A stretch of 64,000 nucleotides of DNA from CAG-632 sp963626805. Its GTDB lineage: Bacteria > Bacillota > Clostridia > Lachnospirales > Lachnospiraceae. The first letter of the stretch is position 1; the number at the start of each line of letters is the position of its first letter. The stretch spans positions 1 through 64,000 of the forward strand of contig CAVFXS010000036.1 of NCBI GenBank assembly GCA_963626805.1, in the 5' to 3' direction. The translations under genes were made by a program, and so were the position numbers. Positions 1 through 5,667 of the stretch are shown here, piece by piece. The notes under the pieces were generated by a model. The model was not told the origin of the DNA and made no database searches. It was given only the letters and a program-made list of their open reading frames with translations.

Positions 1-36
1 CCTTGACAAACGGTACAAACCTGTACTAGAATAGCA
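1..36. repeat. Left attachment repeat (attL core)
   Basis: The first 36 bases are repeated exactly at 6198-6233. The repeat contains GTACA-aacc-TGTAC, a perfect short palindrome, and on the plus strand TTGACA followed 18 bases later by TAGAAT, a promoter-like pair. The left limit is unknown because the window starts here. It is read as the attL core of the filamentous prophage. Confidence 0.85.
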
Positions 37-68
37 TCAAGTCTTTTTTCTGATAATTCAATTACCAT
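1..68 (-). CDS. 5' part of a small phage ORF interrupted by the attachment site
   Basis: On the minus strand an ATG at 68 follows a good ribosome binding site (GAGAGGTG). The frame begins MVIELSEK and runs through the att repeat and off the window. If position 1 is joined to the sequence left of the right-hand repeat, as in the circular phage, the frame closes after 24 codons with ...CTVCQGW and a TGA that lies just before the ATG of the 48-residue membrane protein at 6186. It therefore appears to be a leader peptide or tiny first gene of the structural operon, present whole only in circular phage DNA. Its function is unknown. Whether it is translated is inferred from the ribosome binding site and promoter. 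Confidence 0.55.
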   Translation of the reverse strand, partial: MVIELSEKRLDAILVQVCTVCQ

Positions 69-158
69 TTTTTCACCTCTCTCTTTAAAAGATATATATT
101 TTTTGATACAATATAAGGATAAATATATGTATATAAGTAACTCATCCTTATGAGTTAA

Positions 159-187
159 ATTATATCATTGTACCCTGCATGGTACAA
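159..187 (-). promoter_or_regulatory. Leftward phage promoter (structural operon in circular form)
   Basis: On the minus strand: TTGTAC (182-187), 17-base spacer, TATAAT (159-164). Operator A1 (168-187) covers the -35 and most of the spacer. The architecture is almost base-for-base that of the rep promoter at 1656-1684. In the prophage it reads out through attL. In circular phage it would read into the small ORF and then the structural genes. Confidence 0.7.
168..187. promoter_or_regulatory. Operator A1
   Basis: Perfect inverted repeat TTGTACC-N6-GGTACAA, one of four near-identical copies in the prophage. It overlaps the -35 element of the leftward promoter. It is the likely binding site of the XRE-type repressor encoded at 257-460. 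Binding is inferred. Confidence 0.7.
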
Positions 188-206
188 CTCGGAATCTTCA
201 ACAATT

Positions 207-226
207 TTGTACCTTGTATGGTACAA
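207..226. promoter_or_regulatory. Operator A2
   Basis: Second perfect TTGTACC-N6-GGTACAA palindrome, centred 39 bp from A1 and 31 bp upstream of the repressor start codon. It includes TACAAT (222-227), a plausible plus-strand -10 for the repressor gene, which would give autoregulation. The matching -35 is weak. Confidence 0.65.
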
Positions 227-256
227 TTCTTTGTGCAATATGACAGGAGAAAAAAC

Positions 257-460
257 ATGATCACATACGAAAACTTATTTATATTACTTGAAGAAAGAGG
301 ACTAAATAAAAACTGGCTTAGAAACAACGGCCTTAATCCTAAAACAGTAGACTACCTCATACATAACAAAGAGGTTAAGACTGGAACAATCAATAAACTA
401 TGCAATTTACTAGATTGTAAACCAGAAGATATAATGACATATACACCAGACGATAATTAA
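257..460 (+). CDS. XRE/Cro-type phage repressor (67 aa)
   Basis: The product is a 67-residue helix-turn-helix protein of the short Cro/CI-like (HTH_26) type found in Firmicutes phages and plasmids. The segments around residues 7-12 (LFILLEERGLNK), the recognition region near 26-33 and the closing LLDCKPEDIM at 51-60 are typical. The frame is open further upstream, but the start at 257 is chosen because AGGAGA sits six bases before it and the family begins MITYENLF. Its 3' end overlaps the 3' end of the convergent rep gene by four bases. Four identical palindromes flank it and rep, so it most likely represses both the leftward promoter and rep, and perhaps itself. Lysogeny control is inferred. 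Confidence 0.8.
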   Translation: MITYENLFILLEERGLNKNWLRNNGLNPKTVDYLIHNKEVKTGTINKLCNLLDCKPEDIMTYTPDDN

Positions 461-1620
461 CGGAATATACCTTTAACTTCTGCCACATCAGCTTTATAAA
501 ATCCGTTTATATCACATTTCCCCAGTGCGTAATTTCTCAATGTCGCATAGTCCTTATAATCTTTCATGTCCATTTCCAACTGACAGTATTCATTATTCTT
601 GTCCTTGTAATGATAAACTACTGTATTGATACGTCTTTTAAGCTGGGCATAGGTATCTAACTCTTTATAACGTGACGAGTTTATCATGTTATCATAAATA
701 GCTTCCAGAGGTAGAACGCTGGTTATATGCACTTCATTCCAGAGCATGAGAACATTACTATACCGGGCATGAACCTGTGACTTATAGCAATCGAGCATGG
801 AGAGGAAAACGCTATACCGCAACTGTCCACGGTATTCATCAAGCCACAATACTTCTTGACCGTTGTAATTGTCTAAAAATCCGTTTTCATAATCAGCACA
901 GAAATAAACATGATCTGAACCGAGAGATTCGATATATTTACTGGAAGTAAACGTCTTACCAGAGCCAGCTTCACCAATATGATATATTACCTTTACTTCA
1001 CGTATAAACGGAGTTTGCAAATCACGCATCCGGAAGTAAGCGTCTTTTATCATCTTCTCATAACGTCTTAGCTTTATAGATGTATCCATGATCTGACTAG
1101 GCGTCATGCCTTGAGCAAGCATATCTTCAATTCCGGATAGATCAGTACGCTGACCTTTGTTACCTTGAATTTCTCCATAAATAGCCTTAGCCGTTACTAT
1201 TTCACCTTTTTCAGCATACTTACCGACCTTATTTATATAGTCCATTGCTTCAGTCTTATTTCCACGTGTAGGCTCTATATGGAATTTCACACCATATATT
1301 TTCTGAATAGCAGTATAACGGAATTTATCAGAATGCGAATCTGACGTTTCTAAAACCATATGTAAATGATGTAAACCGGTAGCAGATATGCAATAAACTA
1401 CCGCTCCAATTCGTCCGGGTTTACTATCGCACCACATTTTTAATACAAGATCACAAATTTCCTGATCTGACAATTCCGCTAAATATGTAGGAGTAGACGC
1501 AAGTACCTTTTTACTTCCATCCGGATTTAGCACAATATTTCCTTCCTTATCATGTTCATATGTTATATGTTCTCTTGGATTGTTCCAGACAACAAACGCA
1601 CTTGCAACCGTTCCACTCAT
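457..1620 (-). CDS. CRESS-type rolling-circle replication initiator (HUH + SF3 helicase), 387 aa
   Basis: The initiator should nick one strand at the origin and drive rolling-circle replication of the phage circle. Visible in order (ATG at 1620): a motif-I-like strand FVVWNN (9-14), HUH motif HLHMVLE (85-91), catalytic YINK (Tyr128, Lys131), a linker KGQRTDL (155-161), Walker A GEAGSGKT (216-223), Walker B VLWLDEY (257-263) and a motif-C-like ITS (299-301). This order is that of Reps from circular ssDNA viruses of eukaryotes and related bacterial pCRESS plasmids, not of Ff gene II. ATG at 1620 is preferred over an upstream GTG because GAGAGGTG is well placed for it. Upstream lie two operators, a consensus promoter and a stem-loop with TAGTATTAC. 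Family assignment is by motif only. Confidence 0.85.
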   Translation of the reverse strand: MSGTVASAFVVWNNPREHITYEHDKEGNIVLNPDGSKKVLASTPTYLAELSDQEICDLVLKMWCDSKPGRIGAVVYCISATGLHHLHMVLETSDSHSDKFRYTAIQKIYGVKFHIEPTRGNKTEAMDYINKVGKYAEKGEIVTAKAIYGEIQGNKGQRTDLSGIEDMLAQGMTPSQIMDTSIKLRRYEKMIKDAYFRMRDLQTPFIREVKVIYHIGEAGSGKTFTSSKYIESLGSDHVYFCADYENGFLDNYNGQEVLWLDEYRGQLRYSVFLSMLDCYKSQVHARYSNVLMLWNEVHITSVLPLEAIYDNMINSSRYKELDTYAQLKRRINTVVYHYKDKNNEYCQLEMDMKDYKDYATLRNYALGKCDINGFYKADVAEVKGIFR

Positions 1621-1638
1621 TTGTAACACACCTCTCTC

Positions 1639-1656
1639 TGTACCATGTATGGTACA
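1639..1656. promoter_or_regulatory. Operator B1
   Basis: TGTACC-N6-GGTACA palindrome located immediately downstream of the rep -10 element, between promoter and ribosome binding site. It is the same motif as A1 and A2 with one outer pair changed. Confidence 0.65.
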
Positions 1657-1684
1657 TTATAGCATTGTACCTTGTATGGTACAA
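1656..1684 (-). promoter_or_regulatory. rep promoter with operator B2 (1665-1684)
   Basis: On the minus strand: TTGTAC (1679-1684), 17-base spacer, TATAAT (1656-1661). Operator B2, a perfect TTGTACC-N6-GGTACAA, spans the -35 and spacer. B1 sits just past the -10. A bound repressor would block RNA polymerase at both ends of the promoter. Confidence 0.7.
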
Positions 1685-1727
1685 TATGTAAAATTGCACA
1701 AATTTCACTTTTATGCATTAAAATTTT

Positions 1728-1828
1728 GTTCCGCAAGTTAATTTGTTCCGCAAGTTGTTCCGCAGGCAAGCGGAACAGAATAAAACCAATATCTAAAAGG
1801 GATTCAAAAAACTTGTTCCACGTTCCGC
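1728..1828. repeat. Origin iterons (GTTCCGC)
   Basis: GTTCCGC occurs in direct orientation at 1728-1734, 1745-1751, 1757-1763 and 1822-1828, once inverted (GCGGAAC, 1770-1776, forming a small hairpin with the third copy), and as a variant GTTCCAC at 1815-1821. The last copy abuts the replication stem-loop. Such iterons beside the nick hairpin are the usual Rep recognition sites in CRESS-type origins. Binding is inferred. Confidence 0.7.
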
Positions 1829-1856
1829 AAGTGGGGGGTAATACTAACCCCCACTT
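1829..1856 (-). other. Probable rolling-circle origin stem-loop with nonanucleotide TAGTATTAC
   Basis: A perfect 9-bp stem (AAGTGGGGG at 1829-1837 with CCCCCACTT at 1848-1856) presents a 10-base loop. On the minus strand the loop reads TTAGTATTAC, containing TAGTATTAC, the nonanucleotide of circovirus-type origins (general form NANTATTAC). By analogy the nick would fall after TAGTATT, between 1840 and 1839. The nonanucleotide is on the coding strand of rep and of the structural genes, so the displaced strand would be mRNA-sense, as in other filamentous phages. The function is inferred from motif and position. Confidence 0.8.
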
Positions 1857-2076
1857 ACGACACTTTTTTCCAAGTACCTGAAAAGGGCGGTGTAGTAGTA
1901 TATTTGTTCAGAAAAGTAAAGCATAATCTTCCTACATTGCAGCCAAAAGACGGCTGCAACATAGCGTATTATGCTTGACTATTCTTTCACAAATATAGAC
2001 TGGAATATTATCAGGCGTAAGCCGCTTCGCGCTGACGCCTGCACTCCACACTGCTGACCTGGAGTCTGGTGATAAC
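1857..2076. other. Phage intergenic region with stacked hairpins
   Basis: No credible gene lies here. Visible inverted repeats are AAGCATAAT/ATTATGCTT (1919-1927 with 1968-1976) enclosing TTGCAGCC/GGCTGCAA (1937-1944 with 1952-1959), CAGGCGT/ACGCCTG (2012-2018 with 2035-2041) and ACTCCA/TGGAGT (2043-2048 with 2060-2065). A cluster of hairpins beside the initiation origin is what the Ff intergenic region looks like, where hairpins serve complementary-strand priming and packaging. Which hairpin does what cannot be told from sequence. Confidence 0.55.
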
Positions 2077-2105
2077 TTTACAATTTGTTTCAAAACCCTT
2101 ATAAT
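2077..2105 (+). promoter_or_regulatory. Strong sigma-A-type promoter for the plus-strand 48-aa gene
   Basis: TTTACA (2077-2082), 17-base spacer, TATAAT (2100-2105), 28 bp upstream of the ATG at 2134. No copy of the repressor palindrome overlaps it, so this promoter could be active in the lysogen. Confidence 0.7.
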
Positions 2106-2133
2106 TTCCCTAAAAGGGAAAGAAGGTGAAAGG

Positions 2134-2280
2134 ATGGAAGAGAGCATGACGAAGGAAGAAATGCAGAGATTTTTAATCAAAGAGGCACAACGAGGATCCG
2201 GAGAGTTGAAAGCATACAGAAACTTAATGGAGATCCTAGGTATTGAATATCCGGCGGATAAGGTTAAGGTAGAAGAGTAG
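2134..2280 (+). CDS. Small phage protein of unknown function (48 aa)
   Basis: ATG at 2134 is preceded by AGAAGGTGA and followed by an open frame of 48 codons ending TAG at 2278-2280. The product is hydrophilic and charged with no membrane segment. It begins MEESMTKEEMQ and contains KAYRNLMEILGIEYP. The gene has its own promoter (2077-2105) and a strong terminator (2304-2336), making it a monocistronic unit opposite to the structural genes. I do not recognise the family. Its position next to the origin, and a promoter apparently outside repressor control, would suit a replication accessory or a lysogeny-expressed function, but that is a guess. Confidence 0.7.
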   Translation: MEESMTKEEMQRFLIKEAQRGSGELKAYRNLMEILGIEYPADKVKVEE

Positions 2281-2303
2281 TAGCATTATATAAGGTCAGC
2301 AGG

Positions 2304-2336
2304 AAAAGGGATAGAGCAATCTATCCCTTTTATTTT
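2304..2336 (+). terminator. Rho-independent terminator
   Basis: Perfect 12-bp stem AAAAGGGATAGA / TCTATCCCTTTT with loop GCAA, then ATTTTT. It follows the plus-strand 48-aa gene by 23 bases. The minus-strand side also ends in TTTT, so it may also stop transcripts arriving from the Zot gene. Confidence 0.85.
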
Positions 2337-2384
2337 TAGACATACAGCGATGAACATATCTACAGCACACACGACACACGACGA

Positions 2385-2408
2385 ATAGCACCGCTCCAGC
2401 GGTGCTAT
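2385..2408. repeat. Perfect 11-bp inverted repeat after the Zot gene (candidate packaging signal)
   Basis: ATAGCACCGCT-cc-AGCGGTGCTAT, GC-rich, four bases beyond the Zot stop codon. No T-run follows on either strand, so it is a poor terminator. In Ff phages the packaging hairpin lies just downstream of the last assembly gene, the same relative position. Packaging role is inferred. Confidence 0.5.
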
Positions 2409-2411
2409 CCT

Positions 2412-3428
2412 TTAGCCTTTTACGAGTTTCTTTCCCGATCGTGTCAAGCGTCCGGTATCGTAGATAGATAGGTTCTTCTGTCTACCAGCAAGCACTTCCT
2501 TGCTTGACTTTGCTTTTTCTTTCGTAATCAGATTTACAAGAGCTTTCGTATCGTACATCTTGTACATCCAGCTAGGGATGTGCATAAAGTCCCATGTGAG
2601 TTTCTTTACCATACGTGGATTGTCGCAAGTTTCAAGGTCATACGCAGAGTATACGTAGTGTATTACGGTATTGAAAAGCGGTATATGACGACATTCTATT
2701 ACTCTATCCATAATATTACGTACAAGGGCATCCAGATAGCGGAAACGCTGTCCTACAAGGATGATATACATATTGTTATGTCGACAGGTCACAAGGCTCT
2801 TAATCTGCTCTTCATTCTGAAAGTTGTTTTTGAAATTCCGGGAGTTCAAAACAGCATTACACTCATCGATCAATACGATATTATAAGTGGCAGAATTGTC
2901 CTTTTCACCGAGATCAACCAGCTGTTGCATATTCTTAAATGGAGTCACCGGCACACCGTCTATTTCCAAGTTCGCAATGACGTTTACTTTCCATGTTATC
3001 CAGTGTGGATTTTTGCACTTATAATCAAAAGTACGAGCGCCATTATAGCGATTGTAAAGCCTATGTACTTTCGCAACCGCCGAGAGTGTCTTACAACAGC
3101 CAAACACCTTTGAAGTATGGGCGACATAGCCATCAATAACACCGAGATCTCTGGGATAGTTATATTCCCGGTAGCGAAAAAAGTTAAAGCTATTCACCAC
3201 GAATGACCGTAGCAGGCGGTCAGCATTAAGCACTACATATCTATAAGGCTTCCAGAAGAGGAGCAGGAGAGCAAGCAGGGCAATCCATTTCTTGCCATAG
3301 CCGAGCAGGATGAACAGCAGGAGAGCATATACTAATATGATCCCTGTTATCCGGACAACCTGAATCAAGGTTTTCTTTTTCGATATTGCTTTAATTGTTT
3401 TTCGTATGATCTTAATTATCTTTTTCAT
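2412..3428 (-). CDS. Zot/pI-like filamentous phage assembly ATPase (338 aa)
   Basis: The protein should sit in the inner membrane and power virion extrusion and assembly. Residues 22-60 contain two hydrophobic stretches after a very basic N-terminus (KKIIKIIRKTIKAISKKK), followed by a cytoplasmic P-loop region. Walker B is clear (YNIVLIDECNAVL). The P-loop position reads SKVFGCCKTLS, where the glycine before the catalytic lysine is cysteine. This is unusual and one base (TGT versus GGT) from the normal form. The family normally has the ATPase domain N-terminal and one TM in the middle, whereas here the TM region is first, as in several Gram-positive inoviruses. It is the last gene of the leftward structural cluster, four bases from a tiny membrane protein gene. 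Confidence 0.8.
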   Translation of the reverse strand: MKKIIKIIRKTIKAISKKKTLIQVVRITGIILVYALLLFILLGYGKKWIALLALLLLFWKPYRYVVLNADRLLRSFVVNSFNFFRYREYNYPRDLGVIDGYVAHTSKVFGCCKTLSAVAKVHRLYNRYNGARTFDYKCKNPHWITWKVNVIANLEIDGVPVTPFKNMQQLVDLGEKDNSATYNIVLIDECNAVLNSRNFKNNFQNEEQIKSLVTCRHNNMYIILVGQRFRYLDALVRNIMDRVIECRHIPLFNTVIHYVYSAYDLETCDNPRMVKKLTWDFMHIPSWMYKMYDTKALVNLITKEKAKSSKEVLAGRQKNLSIYDTGRLTRSGKKLVKG

Positions 3429-3431
3429 ACA

Positions 3432-3581
3432 TTACCTCATACTTTTCACCATTGGCACCAATACAGAAATTAAGCTGGTCAGAACGTTCACAACCAAGCA
3501 GAGTGCCAGACAACGAGCTACAAATATATATTCCGGTGCAAGCGTTAATTCACCGACCATCAGATTTATAATACTATCCAT
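3432..3581 (-). CDS. Small phage membrane protein (49 aa)
   Basis: ATG at 3581 follows AAAGGATGTGAT. The 49-residue product starts MDSIINLMVGEL and has one long hydrophobic segment from about residue 18 to 43 (FVARCLALCLVVNVLTSLI...), ending in a short basic tail. It stops three bases before the Zot-like gene. Inoviruses typically encode several such single-span proteins as minor coat or assembly proteins (like pVI, pVII, pIX), but the specific counterpart cannot be assigned. Confidence 0.7.
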   Translation of the reverse strand: MDSIINLMVGELTLAPEYIFVARCLALCLVVNVLTSLISVLVPMVKSMR

Positions 3582-3612
3582 TTTTATCACATCCTTTTTT
3601 GAATATCAATAT

Positions 3613-3741
3613 TCAATTTTGCTTCTGCCGCAGAGAAGCGGCAATCTTTGAACAACTCCGGCTGATCAGATCATAGCACTGGAAAAGCAGCCACGCTATA
3701 AACCAGATTTGAAGCAAGTTGTAAATGTTATCTATCGTCAT
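3613..3741 (-). CDS. Small phage membrane protein (42 aa)
   Basis: ATG at 3741 follows AAGGAGTGATAAC. The 42-residue product starts MTIDNIYNLLQ, has one hydrophobic span (IWFIAWLLF) near residues 12-20 and a basic C-terminus (SKIAASLRQKQN). The negative-to-positive arrangement across one membrane span is typical of filamentous phage minor coat proteins. It sits in a run of four tiny genes between the adsorption protein and the assembly ATPase. Confidence 0.65.
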   Translation of the reverse strand: MTIDNIYNLLQIWFIAWLLFQCYDLISRSCSKIAASLRQKQN

Positions 3742-3745
3742 GTTA

Positions 3746-3826
3746 TCACTCCTTAAATAAATCACTTAAAACCATATATACCAGATATGCAAACTCTAAA
3801 ATAATAATCACAACTACAATATACAT
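3746..3826 (-). CDS. Tiny phage membrane peptide (26 aa)
   Basis: A 26-codon frame starts at the ATG at 3826, which overlaps the TGA of the upstream 53-aa gene (TGATG), and follows GAGGGTG. It ends in the ribosome binding site of the next gene. The product (MYIVVVIIILEFAYLVYM...) is almost entirely hydrophobic with a short charged tail (SDLFKE). An alternative out-of-frame start at 3834 gives a less plausible Cys/Tyr-rich peptide. Translation is inferred from coupling and hydrophobicity. Confidence 0.55.
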   Translation of the reverse strand: MYIVVVIIILEFAYLVYMVLSDLFKE

Positions 3827-3987
3827 CAGACATCACCCTCAAACAGCCAATGAATAAAATGCAACAGCAATCCAATCACACCGGCAGCAATAACGGCAGA
3901 CGTAAGAGAGAAGCTAAAACCACCAATAGTTATATGCTGCGTAAACAGCCATTTCATAAAATTAAATAAATAACCAATCGTAGCCAT
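3826..3987 (-). CDS. Small phage membrane protein (53 aa)
   Basis: ATG at 3987 lies one base after the stop codon of the adsorption protein and follows AAGGGGTATGTGAC. The product starts MATIGYLFNFMKWLF and has a hydrophobic span near residues 29-45 (TSAVIAAGVIGLLLHFI). Its stop overlaps the next start, so it is probably translationally coupled. In Ff phages the gene after gene III is gene VI, a minor coat protein at the same virion end. By position this or a neighbour may be the pVI equivalent. Confidence 0.7.
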   Translation of the reverse strand: MATIGYLFNFMKWLFTQHITIGGFSFSLTSAVIAAGVIGLLLHFIHWLFEGDV

Positions 3988-3988
3988 G

Positions 3989-5395
3989 TCACATACCCCT
4001 TACAATCTTAAACGCAATAATTAATAAGTTTAACGTCATACCAGCAATAACCAATGCCCAGATAGCACCGGGAACAGCATCTAAATACATAGCATATAAA
4101 AGTATAAAGCTTTTAGCTTCTTTCATACAGGTTTGTAAATATCCAACAAGATCAAACGAACTAGGATCAGTAGGCACAACCGGATCAGGATTATCAGGAT
4201 CAGGATCTGGATCACCTTTACTTGGCGGATTGACAGGATCAACAGGCTCATCCGGATTCGTAGGGTCGTAATTATAAGCACCGTTCCCGAGCGCATCACG
4301 CAAACACTTGTAACACCAATTATACGCATATGTTGGCTTCGCATATATAATAGTTCCATCCTTAACAATATACGGCTGAATAATTGCATAATAGCCTATA
4401 AGATTTGCACCGCCATTCACACCAAATATAAGACTACCGGCATCCGTATTATTATAAACCTTTGCAGATAATTCTTTAGTATAATCCTGTCCACATGATA
4501 ACTTGTCAGACGTTACAACCGAACCTTCCATCTCAACCGCATACACATTACAAGTATTACTTGATAAGGTTTTGAACAGAGAGCCGGAATGACGACCACC
4601 GCCGCCGGAATAAGCTTTGCCAACCACAAGACGACCGGAAGAATCAATCGTTATATTTTCCTTAATTTTTTGAGAAAAACTACTACTCAAACCCATTGTT
4701 TCAAAAATACGTGATAACGAAGTCCAGATATTAGAATTCATATAAATACCATAGCTTTCATACGTATAATACAACTCATAACCTTCATTACGCAGATTAT
4801 ATAAATTTTTTATCTGCTGAGTGCTCATACGTGCAGTAAATTGCATAGTATAATTATCGGAATCAATCGGATCTACTGAAGCCATGCCATAATAGGGTAA
4901 GGATTCGTCATAATCACCTTTATCTTCGATCATATCATTCGCATTAATCGCACCTGAAGCATCACCAGTATTCAAATAATTCTGTGCAGCTTCTTTTGTA
5001 TTAAATATATAATACCTTAATGTCCCAGAAAATTGATTTGTACAAAGACAAGAGCTTTTAGAATTTCTGTCTGAAAATACTGCAGTCCAGTAAAAATCGC
5101 TATTCCAATTAATATATTTATCATTGTACAAAACACCAAGATTATTATAAACGCCCGTTGTACTACCCACATAGAAAGCTATATATTTTTTTGATTCTGC
5201 CAGAGTCAAACTACCTTTATAGTATCCGGTAATAGTAGGATCATCCGAATAACTTCCACAATGACCACTCTGCACTACATATTCCATATTATCCTCTGCA
5301 TAGGTCATTTCCGGAAATACAAATACAATAACAACGATAACAGCCAAACAAAATATTAATATCTTAATTCCAATACATTGAATATTAATTCTCAA
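3989..5395 (-). CDS. pIII-like adsorption/minor coat protein (468 aa)
   Basis: This protein should sit at the virion tip and bind the host surface. It starts at TTG (5395) behind GAGGAGTG, has an N-terminal signal peptide (hydrophobic residues about 10-28, likely cleaved near MTYA), a long secreted region with several cysteines, a proline/aspartate-rich linker (PTNPDEPVDPVNPP... and DPDPDPDNPDP) near residues 376-408, and a C-terminal membrane anchor (about 443-464) with a basic tail (FKIVRGM). Signal peptide, flexible acidic linker and C-terminal anchor are the pIII layout. The receptor-binding part is not recognisable. It follows the coat gene, with a terminator hairpin in between. Confidence 0.75.
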   Translation of the reverse strand: MRINIQCIGIKILIFCLAVIVVIVFVFPEMTYAEDNMEYVVQSGHCGSYSDDPTITGYYKGSLTLAESKKYIAFYVGSTTGVYNNLGVLYNDKYINWNSDFYWTAVFSDRNSKSSCLCTNQFSGTLRYYIFNTKEAAQNYLNTGDASGAINANDMIEDKGDYDESLPYYGMASVDPIDSDNYTMQFTARMSTQQIKNLYNLRNEGYELYYTYESYGIYMNSNIWTSLSRIFETMGLSSSFSQKIKENITIDSSGRLVVGKAYSGGGGRHSGSLFKTLSSNTCNVYAVEMEGSVVTSDKLSCGQDYTKELSAKVYNNTDAGSLIFGVNGGANLIGYYAIIQPYIVKDGTIIYAKPTYAYNWCYKCLRDALGNGAYNYDPTNPDEPVDPVNPPSKGDPDPDPDNPDPVVPTDPSSFDLVGYLQTCMKEAKSFILLYAMYLDAVPGAIWALVIAGMTLNLLIIAFKIVRGM

Positions 5396-5421
5396 AAAAT
5401 ATCACTCCTCTCAAACGGTAT

Positions 5422-5461
5422 AAAAATAGGGCAGTAGCGGATATACTCCGAACTACCGCCC
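5422..5461 (-). terminator. Terminator after the coat protein gene
   Basis: On the minus strand GGGCGGTAGTTCGG pairs with CCGCTACTGCCC (5429-5461) and is followed by TATTTTT. It sits between the coat gene and the adsorption protein, as in Ff, where a terminator after gene VIII keeps coat mRNA abundant and downstream genes low. Confidence 0.65.
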
Positions 5462-5479
5462 ATAACCGATAATTGAAAA

Positions 5480-5665
5480 CTATCGTGCGGTATTCTTCAC
5501 ACGGTTCACAATACCGAAGCCAGCAGGAACTAAAACAGCGAGCACAAACGCACAAGCCATAACGGGCTCGCCTTTAATTACATCCAGAATCCACGTCAGA
5601 ACGGTTTTACCCAGTTCCAGAGCGGCAGACGCATCAAAAGCAGTTGTTAACATTGCAGTATCCAT
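5480..5665 (-). CDS. Major coat protein (61 aa)
   Basis: The 61-residue protein starts at ATG 5665 behind GGAGGTAAATAAGT. It has an acidic amphipathic N-terminal part (MDTAMLTTAFDASAALELG), a hydrophobic span at about 36-53 (MACAFVLAVLVPAGFGIV) and a basic C-terminus (NRVKNTAR) that would contact the packaged DNA. This charge layout is that of filamentous coat proteins. No cleaved signal peptide is evident, so it may insert uncleaved. A terminator follows directly. Confidence 0.78.
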   Translation of the reverse strand: MDTAMLTTAFDASAALELGKTVLTWILDVIKGEPVMACAFVLAVLVPAGFGIVNRVKNTAR

Positions 5666-5667
5666 AC

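Noticed and set aside
179..256. Upstream extension of the repressor frame
   Set aside because: It starts inside an operator and adds residues not seen in the family. The ATG at 257 has a good AGGAGA.
1639..1684. Operators as CRISPR-like repeats
   Set aside because: They are two spaced palindromes over a promoter, not an array with spacers.
1672..1881. 69-aa plus-strand frame over the origin
   Set aside because: It runs through operators, iterons and the stem-loop, has no binding site and no recognisable protein character.
1932..2180. 82-aa minus-strand frame
   Set aside because: It lies antisense to the promoter and start of the 48-aa gene and across the hairpins. No binding site.
2580..3113. 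177-aa plus-strand frame
   Set aside because: Antisense shadow of the Zot-like gene. No start signal.
4126..4260. Repetitive DPDPDPDNPDP region as a DNA repeat or CRISPR
   Set aside because: It is the coded proline/aspartate linker of the adsorption protein. No spaced repeat units exist.
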